NCBI RefSeq assembly: GCF_024139115.2
Contig: NW_026943251.1
Span: 186,001-250,000 of the forward strand
Direction of reading: 5' to 3'
Source of the DNA: Armigeres subalbatus
Lineage: Eukaryota; Arthropoda; Insecta; Diptera; Culicidae
DNA: 64,000 nt
Both the position numbers and the translations under genes were made by a program. Below the pieces are notes generated by a model. It was not told the origin of the DNA, made no database searches, and was given only the letters and a program-made list of their open reading frames with translations. Positions 23,471-35,100 of this stretch are shown piece after piece; position 1 is the first letter of the stretch, and every line of letters begins with the position of its first letter.

Positions 23471-26400
23471 TTTCCGGGAAAGAACGTATTAAATGTTGGT
23501 TGGGCGTGACTGAACTGAACCATCCTTTTGCCCGAAGTAATGTTTGTTCATCCATCCTTTTACGTTCGGCTGAGACCGATAGGGTGTGTTAAAACCAATC
23601 GTCCACTATACTGGCACTAACTGGAGCTCAGCTCCCCGTGGAAGGGCCTCTGTTTTTCTTCTCTTTAGCCAGAAACGAAATGTTGACAATCGCCAGGATT
23701 CTCAAAAAATACCGAAGAATTTTTTGTTCAATGGTTTTAAATATTTTGAAATTAAGCTCTGTGTGGAAGAAACTGCTATGCAAATGGCTACTTTTAAAGA
23801 AGTCGAAAAATCAAAGATCCTGCCACCATCCACATGAACTGATTTAGGGGCCGTTCGAAAATAATATCCTTAGATTGAAGGAGGAAGGGGTCCAGGATAT
23901 AGTGACAGTACATACGGGGAAAGGAGGTTGAAACATCTCAAAAAGTAGTGAACGTCATATTATCACCCTTATAGCAGTTAAGCTATAGAAAGCCCATTGC
24001 AAACGGCTGGCGTTGGTTGAAAAAAAAGGTCAATCACTGTACTGAAATCAAATAAGAACAATGCATTTTTTGGTTCTTCAACTATGTTTTTCGATACATG
24101 GCATTGTGGTAAATGAAACTAAAGGTTTATGCACCCAAATGCACCCAAATGAGTGCTATAATGAATATTATGCAACCCAGCACCCATTTTGTTGGTATGG
24201 AAAATTAGGCCGTTTTATCACTCAAAGACGAACTGTAAACCAGGTATTATGATCAGGAATTGCAAAAAAATATTTATCATATTTATTCTATATTTTTATT
24301 CTATAGTTTGGTATTATTCATTTTTTGGATTATCACCACAAGACCGCCAATTGAGGAGTAATTTTTTGGATATTATTATCGTCGATTGGGTTGTGGATTA
24401 TCGATCGTTTCAGCTCCTCAAAATGCCCATGATAAGAAGGACATTCAACAATACAGCATTGTGCAGGATTGCTGGTAAACTATCTTATATGTCTTGCGGC
24501 CTTATCTGCAATGAATAATGACTGTGAAATGCAATAATACATTTTGCACATAAAAAATTGACCTGGGTAAAAAAAACCTTGACTGACAGTCTGACACTTG
24601 TGAAATTGAATTACTGAATAATGTCAAATAGATTACTAGATTGGGATTATACAAAAAGCATCAAATGTTTTGGGATTAAATCCCAGGATTCAATCCTCCC
24701 ATACAAAGTGAAAAAAGACAATGCATGCCTGGATTGGGACCGTTTGCGTGATTGGGATTGATCTCTCTACCATTTTTGGAATCTCAGCAGCTCCCAGAGA
24801 GGGATTTTTGAAGACTGCTTCATACCATTATTCTTCAAGCGGCAGCTGCCATGCGAAGATTTTTATCAATTCTATGAAATAATGAATTTGAAGTAACGTA
24901 TGAAGACGTAATAAATGTTACCGAAACATTTGTGTTACCAAAGCTCCTACTATTTGTTTATTTGAGACGCCATTATGTTTTAAACCACTCCGTCTATGAT
25001 GACGTGCAGTAAATTATGTGAAGAAGTGACGACGGAAATCGTCATAACTTTTGGCTGCGCGACTATCTCCGGGGTAGGCATGCGGCGCGAGAAAACTGAA
25101 TAGGAATGTTAGAGTAAAATCAGCAGTGATTCAAATCCTTCGGGGCTGCAGTTTGAATATGAATCTGAATCATGCACTTTCCCAGCAGTGGCTCAAGATT
25201 CATTTTTATAACAGTCGAGATTCAAAAGCTTAAAACTGTTATACCGCTCAGTTCTATTTTCTGCAGATTTGAATCACGAATGAATCACGAGAGTCAAATA
25301 TTTTTCAATTGTTTTGGTGCATGAATGCGTCATTTTATGTACGGATCAATCCACTTTGCATTTACCGCGCCTTCCTCAGCAGCAACATGATCATTTCATT
25401 TAATGGAAAACAATCAAATATGAATAGAACACTGCTGGGGAAGCTTGTGAGTTTGATCTATTTTGGCTCATATTCAAACTAGAATAGTATTCGAAAATTT
25501 GCAACCAAACTGATTTCACTCTTATGACGAAGACTATATTGTTTTCGCTTTCTTCTTACGACGAGAACGACTATTGTCAGCCCTGTCATCAATCAAGCCA
25601 TATGTCATACTCGAGCAAAGTCTGAAAACATAATGAGAGCACATAGAAAACATATTTTGATTTTGACATCAAATTGAATTCATAATTTGTTTTCAAATAT
25701 GAATTATCATGATTGTTTATATATATTAATCTCATTTTGCTGTAGATTTCTAATTTGTATGATCCCACATCAAACTGTGTCCTCTTTTTGTTATCGGAAC
25801 CAATTTAAAAATTAGGCTTCGATTTGCTCTCATCGATATCAGGAATATTTTTCGGTTTGATGCCACAGTAAGATTTTTCTGCTATACGCTTTGTTATTTT
25901 AACCGTTAAAACGATCAAAAAGATATCAAAGTCCCGTTACGCTGGGATATGGATACTCTGAAGTAGTGCGTAACGGTGTAAATCCGGTCATATCGCTCGG
26001 TACAACATTGAAGCTGACAATATGACCTCCCTAAACCCGAATCCCAAGGTGTCAGGCGATCCGTGCCGATGGGATCCATGGCTTGGGGGTGAAACAATTA
26101 GCCAGGCAGTTAACGGAGCCTGTAATGCTGGGTAGACACTCTTGCATTGGGTAGATGTTGCATTACGGAGTAAGATCTACCACACTGTGCTCTAGTTCTT
26201 ACTATTCTTGTTAATACTTATGAGTGATGGTAGGAAGAGTATGGAACGACTATAATTTGCTTTTAGATGACCAATTTTTTGCTCCTTTTTTATGGAGTCA
26301 ATGGAGTAAATTGTAAAAACGTAACTCAATCTTAGGCTGGTTTCGAAGCCGACGACATGAATCTCCAAGCTCCAGAGCGCTGATTAATTAGGAAAGAAGC

Positions 26401-27054
26401 GGATACGAATTTGGTGGATCTGCTGAACCCTCTGACTGATTAGAGCTCTGTGTAAAGGTGAGATTCGGAAATGCCAAACGCAATGAAATCAGATCTCTAT
26501 ACAAAAACGAATTCGGAACTCATAAGAAGAAGCAAAAATATGTTTGAACTTCAGTACCGATGCATGGTCAAAATCAGTATTATCCCACTTATTGTTGAGC
26601 TGAAACTGATTGAGGGGCGCGCCTTTGAGAGTTGGTATAAGCCATTTTTCGAAGGGTATAAATAGCGGTACCTTAGTCTAAAGAGGCCTTACATTAAGCT
26701 TGAGAAATATATGAATAAAAAATGACTACTTCATTTCTTCTCAATAGAAATGGAGCAGAAAGACATGCACTAAACAAATGACACGGGTATACTACAAAAG
26801 TTCAATGAAATGGACGCAGTGGTTCATCCCGAACAAAAAAAAAAGTAGTCATAATCGGCGATTTCACAACATCAAAAAAAGTTATCGATTTGCTCTCAAG
26901 CTTTGCTCGGGTATTCTAACATATGTAAAAATTCCATTGAATATAGAAATAATTCAAATAATTCAATTACTAATGTTACTCGAATTATCGATGGTAATTT
27001 CACGGTAACTCAATCACGTCCAGACTCTCCATTAACTATATCGTAAATAATAGC
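23471..27054. other. No gene recognised; scattered repeat fragments
   Basis: About 23850-23960 resembles a MITE piece ('ggggccgttcgaaaataata'). About 24650-24790 has inverted 'gattgggatt' and 'aatcccaggattcaatcc' motifs. About 25920-26240 is GC-richer and could be retroelement 5' sequence. Short frames such as 25915-26097 and 26778-27008 have no recognisable content. Confidence 0.4.
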
Positions 27055-27112
27055 TGCTTCTTCTTCTTATTGGCATTACATCCCCACACTGGGACAGAGC
27101 CGTCTCGCCTCG
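27055..27112 (-). mobile_element. SINE 3'-end fragment
   Basis: 'cttcttcttattggcattac', 'atccccacactgggacagag' and 'ccgtctcgcctcg' match the reverse complement of the 3' end of the SINE family found at 17480 and elsewhere. Only about 55 bp remain, as a 5'-truncated copy. Confidence 0.75.
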
Positions 27113-27668
27113 TAATAGTTGCATTAGATACTAAAAGCAGCATAATATATGTCTCCCCGTTTTCTGAGCTTATCCATTTTTCCATGCACAAGAAAAAATA
27201 GTAATGAATATAAGTGCTAAATACATCACTATAAAAGGATTCGAGCTTAAATGATTAAACCAGCAACAGCCTTGTGTGACTAATTTAGGAGCGTGCTGTC
27301 ATAATTGCTTAAAACTAGCTACGCTTCTGCACATTATTCTTTTATCCTATTTTATCGGAATAGATTATTACTATAGATAACAGGATGTGCAACACGCGAC
27401 CATACCAAACTAGGATACTCCGATTGTAGAATACTTGGTATAGGTATGTAACGCCAAATAAATGTTTGTCCTAACAGTGACACCTCATAAGCGGAAAATG
27501 AATGACGCGACCTTCACGTGTACACACCGATGAATTGACTGAGTAAACATAAAGCGCGAGTTCACGGTGCCTCACAAGGCTCTTTGTGCCGTAACAATCG
27601 ATACTGTGATTCACAAGAGAGCTGTCCAGTAAGTAGGTACCGGGGAAAAAGCGCTAGCGAGATGTATC

Positions 27669-29050
27669 ATGGGATGCACCTCGTCAAGTACGGCGGTCGA
27701 CGAAGAATATACCGAACGGAACACCCCGGAGCGAAGGATTGCTAAAACTTTTATCGGATCACCGGATGAATCGTTCCAGGTGGAGAGTGTTGTACCGAAG
27801 GTGAACGACCATTAGTGAATTATAATTTGATTGGAATTTAATCGTTTTTTCACGCTGTTAGTCAACGGAGACAGTGTCTCAAGCATATCAACGACTGGAC
27901 GAGGAGATATGTGCACTCGAGAGTACTTGTCCTGGGCCACGCATGTTGACTGCAGAAGCGTGGATTGAACACCTAGAAACCGTGTTTGCAAAAGCGAGTG
28001 CTACCAATGAATTGTATGAACCGGACAACAAATTGATTATGGATGTCCGTTTGAATGAGGTACCGAACGGTTCCTCTAGGACGGAAACTGCTGAAGCAAA
28101 TTTGAATCGTAGTAGAGATGATACGGCTAAGGTTCGTCGTGTATGTATTTTTGCCTATTAGAGGTTTACAATTCTTACGAACAATGATCGAGCATAATTA
28201 TAAAATAATTCATTCTTATTCTCTACACCCAGTTGGCGCTTAAATTGGAAATAGCATTGGATCCCGTAAAAGCAGCTCGCCAAGAGGAGTTCATCGCTCG
28301 AATATCTCGCTCGGCTATGGCAGTAGAAGCTGAAAATTTCCACATCGATACAGTTGAGCACTCGCGAACCCGCATTACAAAACTTCGCCAAAGTTTCACC
28401 CGTCTCCAGGCGCTTTACTTGGAATTGGACCGTCTGATAGCAATGACAAATAATGGAACCTATATTTCATCTCAAGAGCAGAATCTCGATGAGGAGCTTG
28501 AGTCTGCCCGTGAAATTCGGGATCGTTTGGCGGCGTTTCCGAACAATGGCGAACAGCTGGCTTGTTGATGAGAGCTGCTCTGAAAGGACTTCTGCAAGCA
28601 GTTGAGTACTGGAATTTAGTTGGTCCATCGACTATTGCCCAGGAAAAAATATCTCTAGCACTGGATTGTCGAACAGTGTGTCATGGTGCTTTGATTGCTT
28701 TGGAAGTTGCCCAGGCAGCACTGCCTCAAGTGGAGCTTCCCTTTGTAACTCTTCGACAGCAGTCAGCTGTTAAACATGGTTTGATCTACATGTTGACCGA
28801 CATGGTGAATCCAGCACGGTATCAACATACAAAGAACGTTCTAGAAGGATTTCAAGCCAATGTGGATAAATCAGTTAAATGGCTTCATGATACGTTTGCT
28901 AATACTTTAGGCAAAGACTACGATGAAGCAGATCAAGAAGTGATATCTTTAGCAAAGAAGTTGAGAGAAATAAGAAAGCAGTACATTAATCAGCGGATAG
29001 GATACAAGCCATATGTCAGACCCGCGATGGGGAAAGCAGACAAGCGGTAG
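27669..29050 (+). CDS. Unrecognised helical protein with Met-Gly-Cys N-terminus (frameshifted)
   Basis: Three exons with clean GT..AG junctions, all phase 0: 27669-27800, 27862-28140 and 28233-29050. The start MGCTSSSTAVDEEYTERN offers Gly2 for N-myristoylation and Cys3 for palmitoylation. Residues about 45-140 include SQAYQRLDEEICALES and LTAEAWIEHLETVFAKA. The third exon is almost wholly alpha-helical, with heptad-like stretches (RITKLRQSFTRLQALYLELDRL; LMRAALKGLLQAVEYW; VISLAKKLREIRKQYIN). The reading frame breaks at about 28562: the upstream frame stops at 28566-28568 and the downstream frame continues to 29050, as if one base were missing. Near 410 residues would be expected if open. AATAAA is at 29104. 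I do not recognise the family. The break is either an assembly indel or a real lesion; an intron there looks impossible (less than 50 nt). Confidence 0.7.
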
Positions 29051-29118
29051 CATTACTTGCATGAAATATAAACTAATCTATTTCTAAAATAACAAACAAT
29101 TTCAATAAAAAGGAACGT

Positions 29119-32100
29119 TTATTTACACATTTTTTGCACCTCCTTGATGGCGTATATTTGGTTTTTAGTAATCCTACATTCGTACTCTTCGGTGCATTGA
29201 ATTTTCCGATAAAGTGGACGGACCCAAGGTGTTAGTAGCTGTTCCGAAACTGGTTGTTTCTGTCCTCCAGTGAAGTAACTTATTGCTGCTCCGGCAACAA
29301 TGGCTATTATTGTACCCAACAGCGAATAGTACATGAAGCCCAATCGGAACACCCAAGGTACTTCGGAATTATCATGTCCATCGGCATCGATGTAGAAGGT
29401 AGATGTTGCGGATCTGAAAATAACGCATACAATTTTGGAACGATTAGTTTTGAATTGAAAAGATATTTTCTAACGAATCTGAATGCCAAGGCTGGATGAA
29501 TATTTTTGTTTGGCTCCACAGTAAGTTTGTGTTTCAATGGAATTGAGTTACCAAATAATTATCAACATAACTGATTGCACGGGCACAGGGAAACAAATCC
29601 GTTCCCATAATTATGAACATAAAATCAAGAAAACATAAAAATTGTCAATTCATGGAATCATGATCATAATTCATGTTTCCAGGAACTTTTCTCACCGCAT
29701 TGTACAATAGGTACTGTCAGTCGGTAGAATGCATAACCAGTTACACTTCGATTGTTCTGTTTCTAAGCACGGACGATCGAGAAGCAGCGCATTGGACTTT
29801 AATTCAGTGGACTCGAGTTCGATCCTCATGTTTTATTTTTCAATCAAATCATTTTTCAATTAATATTACTTGATAAATACTATAAGAATACAACGAGTTT
29901 GCAAAGATTGGAAAATTTGAACTAATCCTAATTCCTGAAAGTGAAGTCATTGTTGCGATTTTATTTGTGTCGTGGATTTTCTGTCCATTTCCTTGGTATC
30001 ACGTATTTTAATGGTTGAAACGAGAAAATAATTTCGGATGAAAAAGTGTTGATTATGTCTTGGATAATCTGCAGTGTTTCCTAAAATGTGACCATGATTC
30101 AATAGGTTAAATCCGCGATATGGAATTAAATCCGAAATTAATTAAAACATGTGACATGTGTGAGCAAATCTTCTCAGAAAAAAAAAACCTATTCAAGAGT
30201 CAGTTTGATTGACTTAAGTTGAGTATAAGTGCTAAATACGGGTCAAACGGCTCATGAAAACATAGAGGATTAATTACTAACACAATTTGCACAAACAATT
30301 TGAAGAGAAACTTTCTTGAAGAATACATCAAGACAGCTTCGTGAAATACACATGTTGATCTAATTGTTCCGTGGGTCTTTACTACTAAAGTATAGAGAAA
30401 GATCTCTACGAGTACTGAAGACGACCACACAGCGGTCGAAATACGTATCTGCAAAGATAACGAAACGTAGTGGAATTAAATGGAGAATACTAAACTCGTC
30501 TTAGACTGTTGAATACATTCCACTAAAAAGAGCTTAAAATATTTTTTTCTGGGACGAAATAATTTATCCGCAAGGAAAAGTGACAGGTCCATCAAATTTA
30601 CACGTCATGCGATATAGGTGTTGATATAGGCGTTTCGAAATTTGTTTAACTTGCCTGCTCCATGCTGCTCAAGGAATTTCACCTTGTCCCATCTATTTGC
30701 ACAGTACTACCCATTATGCTGGTGGTTCTGTAGCATAAATTCTATTTCATAAATGGTTCTTACGTTGTACAACCTCGGATCCATCAACATCGGAATAATC
30801 ACGAGCTCCACGTGCTCCAAACCTTTATAAACAGTCAAAGATTTGATATCGTGTTGCTTTGTTGTAGTATTTTGACCATAACTTTAATAGGTAACAATGG
30901 GACATTTTGTTGCGAGCAAATCGGTAAAGGGTAAGTGCCTGAAAATTGGGCTAGACTTTTTCACTCGTTGTTGTCTAAAAAAAAGTATTTTGACCATAAC
31001 TTCTGAGTCCATAGTCTGATCCGGCCAATTTTCAATAGGAAACAATGGGACAGGATTCTGCGTCGAATGCAATCGGTTAAGGGTAAGTGCCTGAAAAGTG
31101 GGCTAGACCTACACACACATACACACACATACACACACATACACACACACAGACATCACCTCGATTCGTCGAGCTGAGTCGATCGGTATATAACACTATG
31201 GGTCTCCGAGCCTCCTATAAAAAGTTTGTTTTTGTAGCGAACACATAACCTTTACGTATACTTTGTATACGAGATAGGCAAAAATGCATCAAATATTTCA
31301 GAACACATGGACACAAACTGTTATCATTTACACACTTAAAAATTTAACGCAGTGGCAGCATATCAAATAGACTGGAGATGTGAATCTTTAAATGAGTGGT
31401 GGATGATTTACGTTAAAAATTAAAGAAGTTCTGTTGCAAAATATAAGAAATCGGCATCGTGTGTGCCGATTGGGACGATTAATCAACATGCGGTTTTCGT
31501 TGGGTGAAAGCTGTTGAGTATCCCTTTTAGCTATGTAGGTTTTCTTTTAACCTGCGCTTAATGGGGAAGCGTCATTAACAGTATAATGAAAAAATAAATT
31601 CCCCCATACTAATTTGCATGCAAACTTGAAACGGCTTGTGCTAAATCAGTTTTAATCCAAATGAGCTCAAATTTTCAGAGGACACTCAGAACATGGTAAA
31701 GAATCAGATGAGCACTGTGGAGCAAAATCGATTTTTTAACCACCCGCTATGCTATCTACTTGACAACCACCCCTACTCAAACTGTAAACGACACTACAAT
31801 GTACCTATACGCTCCCACCGGCAATGCACAGCGAGCTGTTAGAGAGATTTCTAGATTAACATCTGAAAAGGGCTTAACAGCACAGATAAAAATATGTTGT
31901 GATTTTAAATGTATTTTCATGCACATATTTGGAGCATGCAAATAAACGTAACATTCAATCGATCTCACTGTTATTTTAAATTGAAATAAATTTAAACTGT
32001 GCTTGCTTGTAAAAGTCAATCAAATTAAATTGAATATCGAATGTATATTCGTTTGATAGAGCTAGCTGCAATTTTACACGTCGTTGAATTTTCAAAATTA

Positions 32101-35100
32101 TTTGCTGTGAGCTAAAATTTAATCTTTCTGATTCTTTATCTACAGAAATAGCTATATAAGTATGTGGACAAATAATCAAAAGGAATACATTTTGACTGTT
32201 ACGTCTATTTCAAATGTTGGTCTAGATTTCTTCAATGGCACGCTGGCCTACTATTTTCGCCATCACACCAAAAAAGTCATCCTGGCTAATGATCTTGCTG
32301 ACGGTTAAGATTGCGTGCGTACGATTATTCAAGCACGAATGCAAGCCCTTCCCTCAAAATCGCTGTTCAGCAACAGCTACACGATGTGTGGAAGAAGCTT
32401 TGCTCACGTAATGCAGGCTTTACACACACCAATCGAAAGGTGCCGGGGACTACGTGACAAAATTCAGTCTGCCTTCACCCACGTCTGTTGCTTATCAGAC
32501 CATAAAGGCGCTAACGGTCAGAATCTGCTTCCCCGCAATAGGTCACGAGCCTGGGCGTGATTTCTGGTTCCTTCAACCGCATCTCCTTACTGAAAAGCCG
32601 AGTTCTAAATCTTCTTCTTCTTATTGGCATTACATCCCCACACTGGGACAGAGCCGCCGCGCAGCTTAGTGTTCATTAAGCATTTCCACAGTTATTAACT
32701 GCGAGGTTTCTAAGCCAGGTTACCATTTTTGCATTCGTATATCATGAGGCTAACACGATGATACTTTTATGCCCAGGGAAGTCGAGACAATTTCCAATCC
32801 GAAAGTTATCTAGACCGGCACCGGGAATCGAACCCAGCCACCCTCATCATGGTCTTGCTTTGTAGCCGCGCATCTTACCGCACGGCTAAGGAGGACCCCA
32901 AGAAATCTTATTATTATTATTATTATTATTGTCTTTATTTTAGAGGCTTTCAGCCCTAGGCTGGCTCACCTCTTAGTTCTAAATCTAATATAACTGGCAA
33001 TACTGGACTAGACAACGTAGAAACTACGGAACGTGGATGGATTGGGATGGTGGGTTCTTCTTCTTCTTCGTAGTGGCATTTCATCCCTCACTGGGACTTT
33101 GCAAAATCGCAGATTAGTGTTCATTAAGCACTTCCACAGTTATTAACTGTAAGGTTCTAAGCCATGTTATCATTTTTGTATTTCGTATATCATGAGACTA
33201 ACACGATGATACTTTTATGCCCAGGGAAGTCAAGAAAATTTCCAACCCAAAAAATTCCTAGAACGAATCGGGAATCGAGCCCAGCCACCTTCAGCATGGT
33301 CTTGCTTTGTAGCCGCGCATCTTACCGCATCTTACCGCAAGGAAGGCGGATTGGTGGCTGTCATATGCTGAAACCAATAACAAATCTTTCTCTAAGATTT
33401 TTCGTTTTCAAAGAATTCCATGATGCGCACCAGCACGTCTATGTGCAGTTGCGTCAAGTGTACGACGCACTGGGGAGTATTTCAGCTCAAACCCCTCTCC
33501 AAAAAGGCAAACAGACATTTTTCTTCAATCTCCGTTTCTCTTATTCCTAGTTTTTGCATTCTTAAATAATAATACTTATTTGCCTTGGGATTTTCTAACA
33601 ATATTGTTTACTTGTAGGCAATGCAGGCTGTCAACACTTCACCACCATATTTTCAATGCTAACCAATTTTATCGCAATTGTGTTGCTATTGAAAAAATGT
33701 TCACGTTTTATCGTGTTTTTCTTGGGTTTTAATGATTATCAAGATAAAAATCAATATGTTATCAATAGGCGTTATACAGTCACTCTCAAAATTGAGCGTA
33801 CAGCATAAATTACATGAATATATTCGAAAATTCCAAAGGAAATTTAATTGTTGGCTCGGTTGTTTTTAATGCATTTCATTATTAATCCCTATCTTCAATG
33901 TATGCGTACATAAAATGGTTGAAATTTTTACTCTAAAGTTCATTTATTTGAAAATAATCTCAAAATACGCCTATTAGATGTGACAAAATTGAGCGTACAG
34001 CGAATTTTTTTTCTATAAAATTTCTTATTATAAACACGATTAATGTATTTTAATATTGTTTTTTCGTGATTATATTTATAATAATAAACATCCGCTACTT
34101 AAACATTCAATGTTTTGAAATTAAACCATGTTTTGGCCAAAATGGCGAACAAGTGAGTGGTAAGAACATTGCTATTTAACAATTCAATGCTGCTGGTCAA
34201 AACAGATGCTTTAATTTATATGTTTCACCGGCATCGTATCTTATATATGATAGATAATCGAAATCGAGCGAGACATACGATTAATTTGGGAAAATTCAGT
34301 CGGTAAATGATGAAAACAGATGTAAACATACAGAGAAAACGACAAATGTTAGGAATGACATAATTTAAATTTAGTATGTCTTCAACTTAAATTAGTTTTA
34401 AAGCTCGATTATTGTCTCAGGTCTATCATTAAGAGTAATATTATTGAATCCAATCATTCACAGCCAAATTCTAAAAGTACAAGGTGCATGTTAAGGTACC
34501 GAACATAAAAAACAGCTTTTGAACCCCGTAGAGCACTTCTGATTGAATATTGAAAAGATAGCTTAAAATCGTAATTTCATAATTAAATTTGGAATAAACT
34601 CCACGATCTGTTACCATAAGGGATACAATTGGATGATTTCCATTTGGCGAGTAAAAATAAACTTTTTTAAGAGTTCGGCAGCTTATTTAATGATATCTTG
34701 GTGAATTTAAATGATTCAACCAAATTTGTTCCTACGGTGACTGAGTCTTCAAATATAAAATGACATCTTATAATGTATCCGTGTGCTGCTCTTTTATCAA
34801 TATTATTATTAATGAGTACCCTGAGCTTATTAGCTACCTTTACATCGACTTTTAAATAAAGTTATACTTAATTTGAAATATGCCACCCCAACATTTGTCG
34901 TTTTCTCTGTATGTTTACATCTGTTTTCATCATTTACCGACTGAATTTTCCCAAATTTATCGTATGCCTCGCTCAATTTCGATTATCTATCATATATAAG
35001 ACACGATGCCGGTGAAATCCATATCTTAAAGCATCTATTTTGCCCAGCAGCATTGAATTGTTAAATAGCATTGCTTATACATCTTATTTGGTCGCCATTT

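Noticed and set aside
28510..28556. Short intron to explain the frame change in the Met-Gly-Cys gene
   Set aside because: The only GT..AG pair in position would give a 47-nt intron that removes well-behaved coding sequence; a one-base indel is simpler.
31760..31890. Fragment resembling a KH region of polynucleotide phosphorylase
   Set aside because: Only about 20 residues look similar, there is no extension in either direction and splice sites are not evident.
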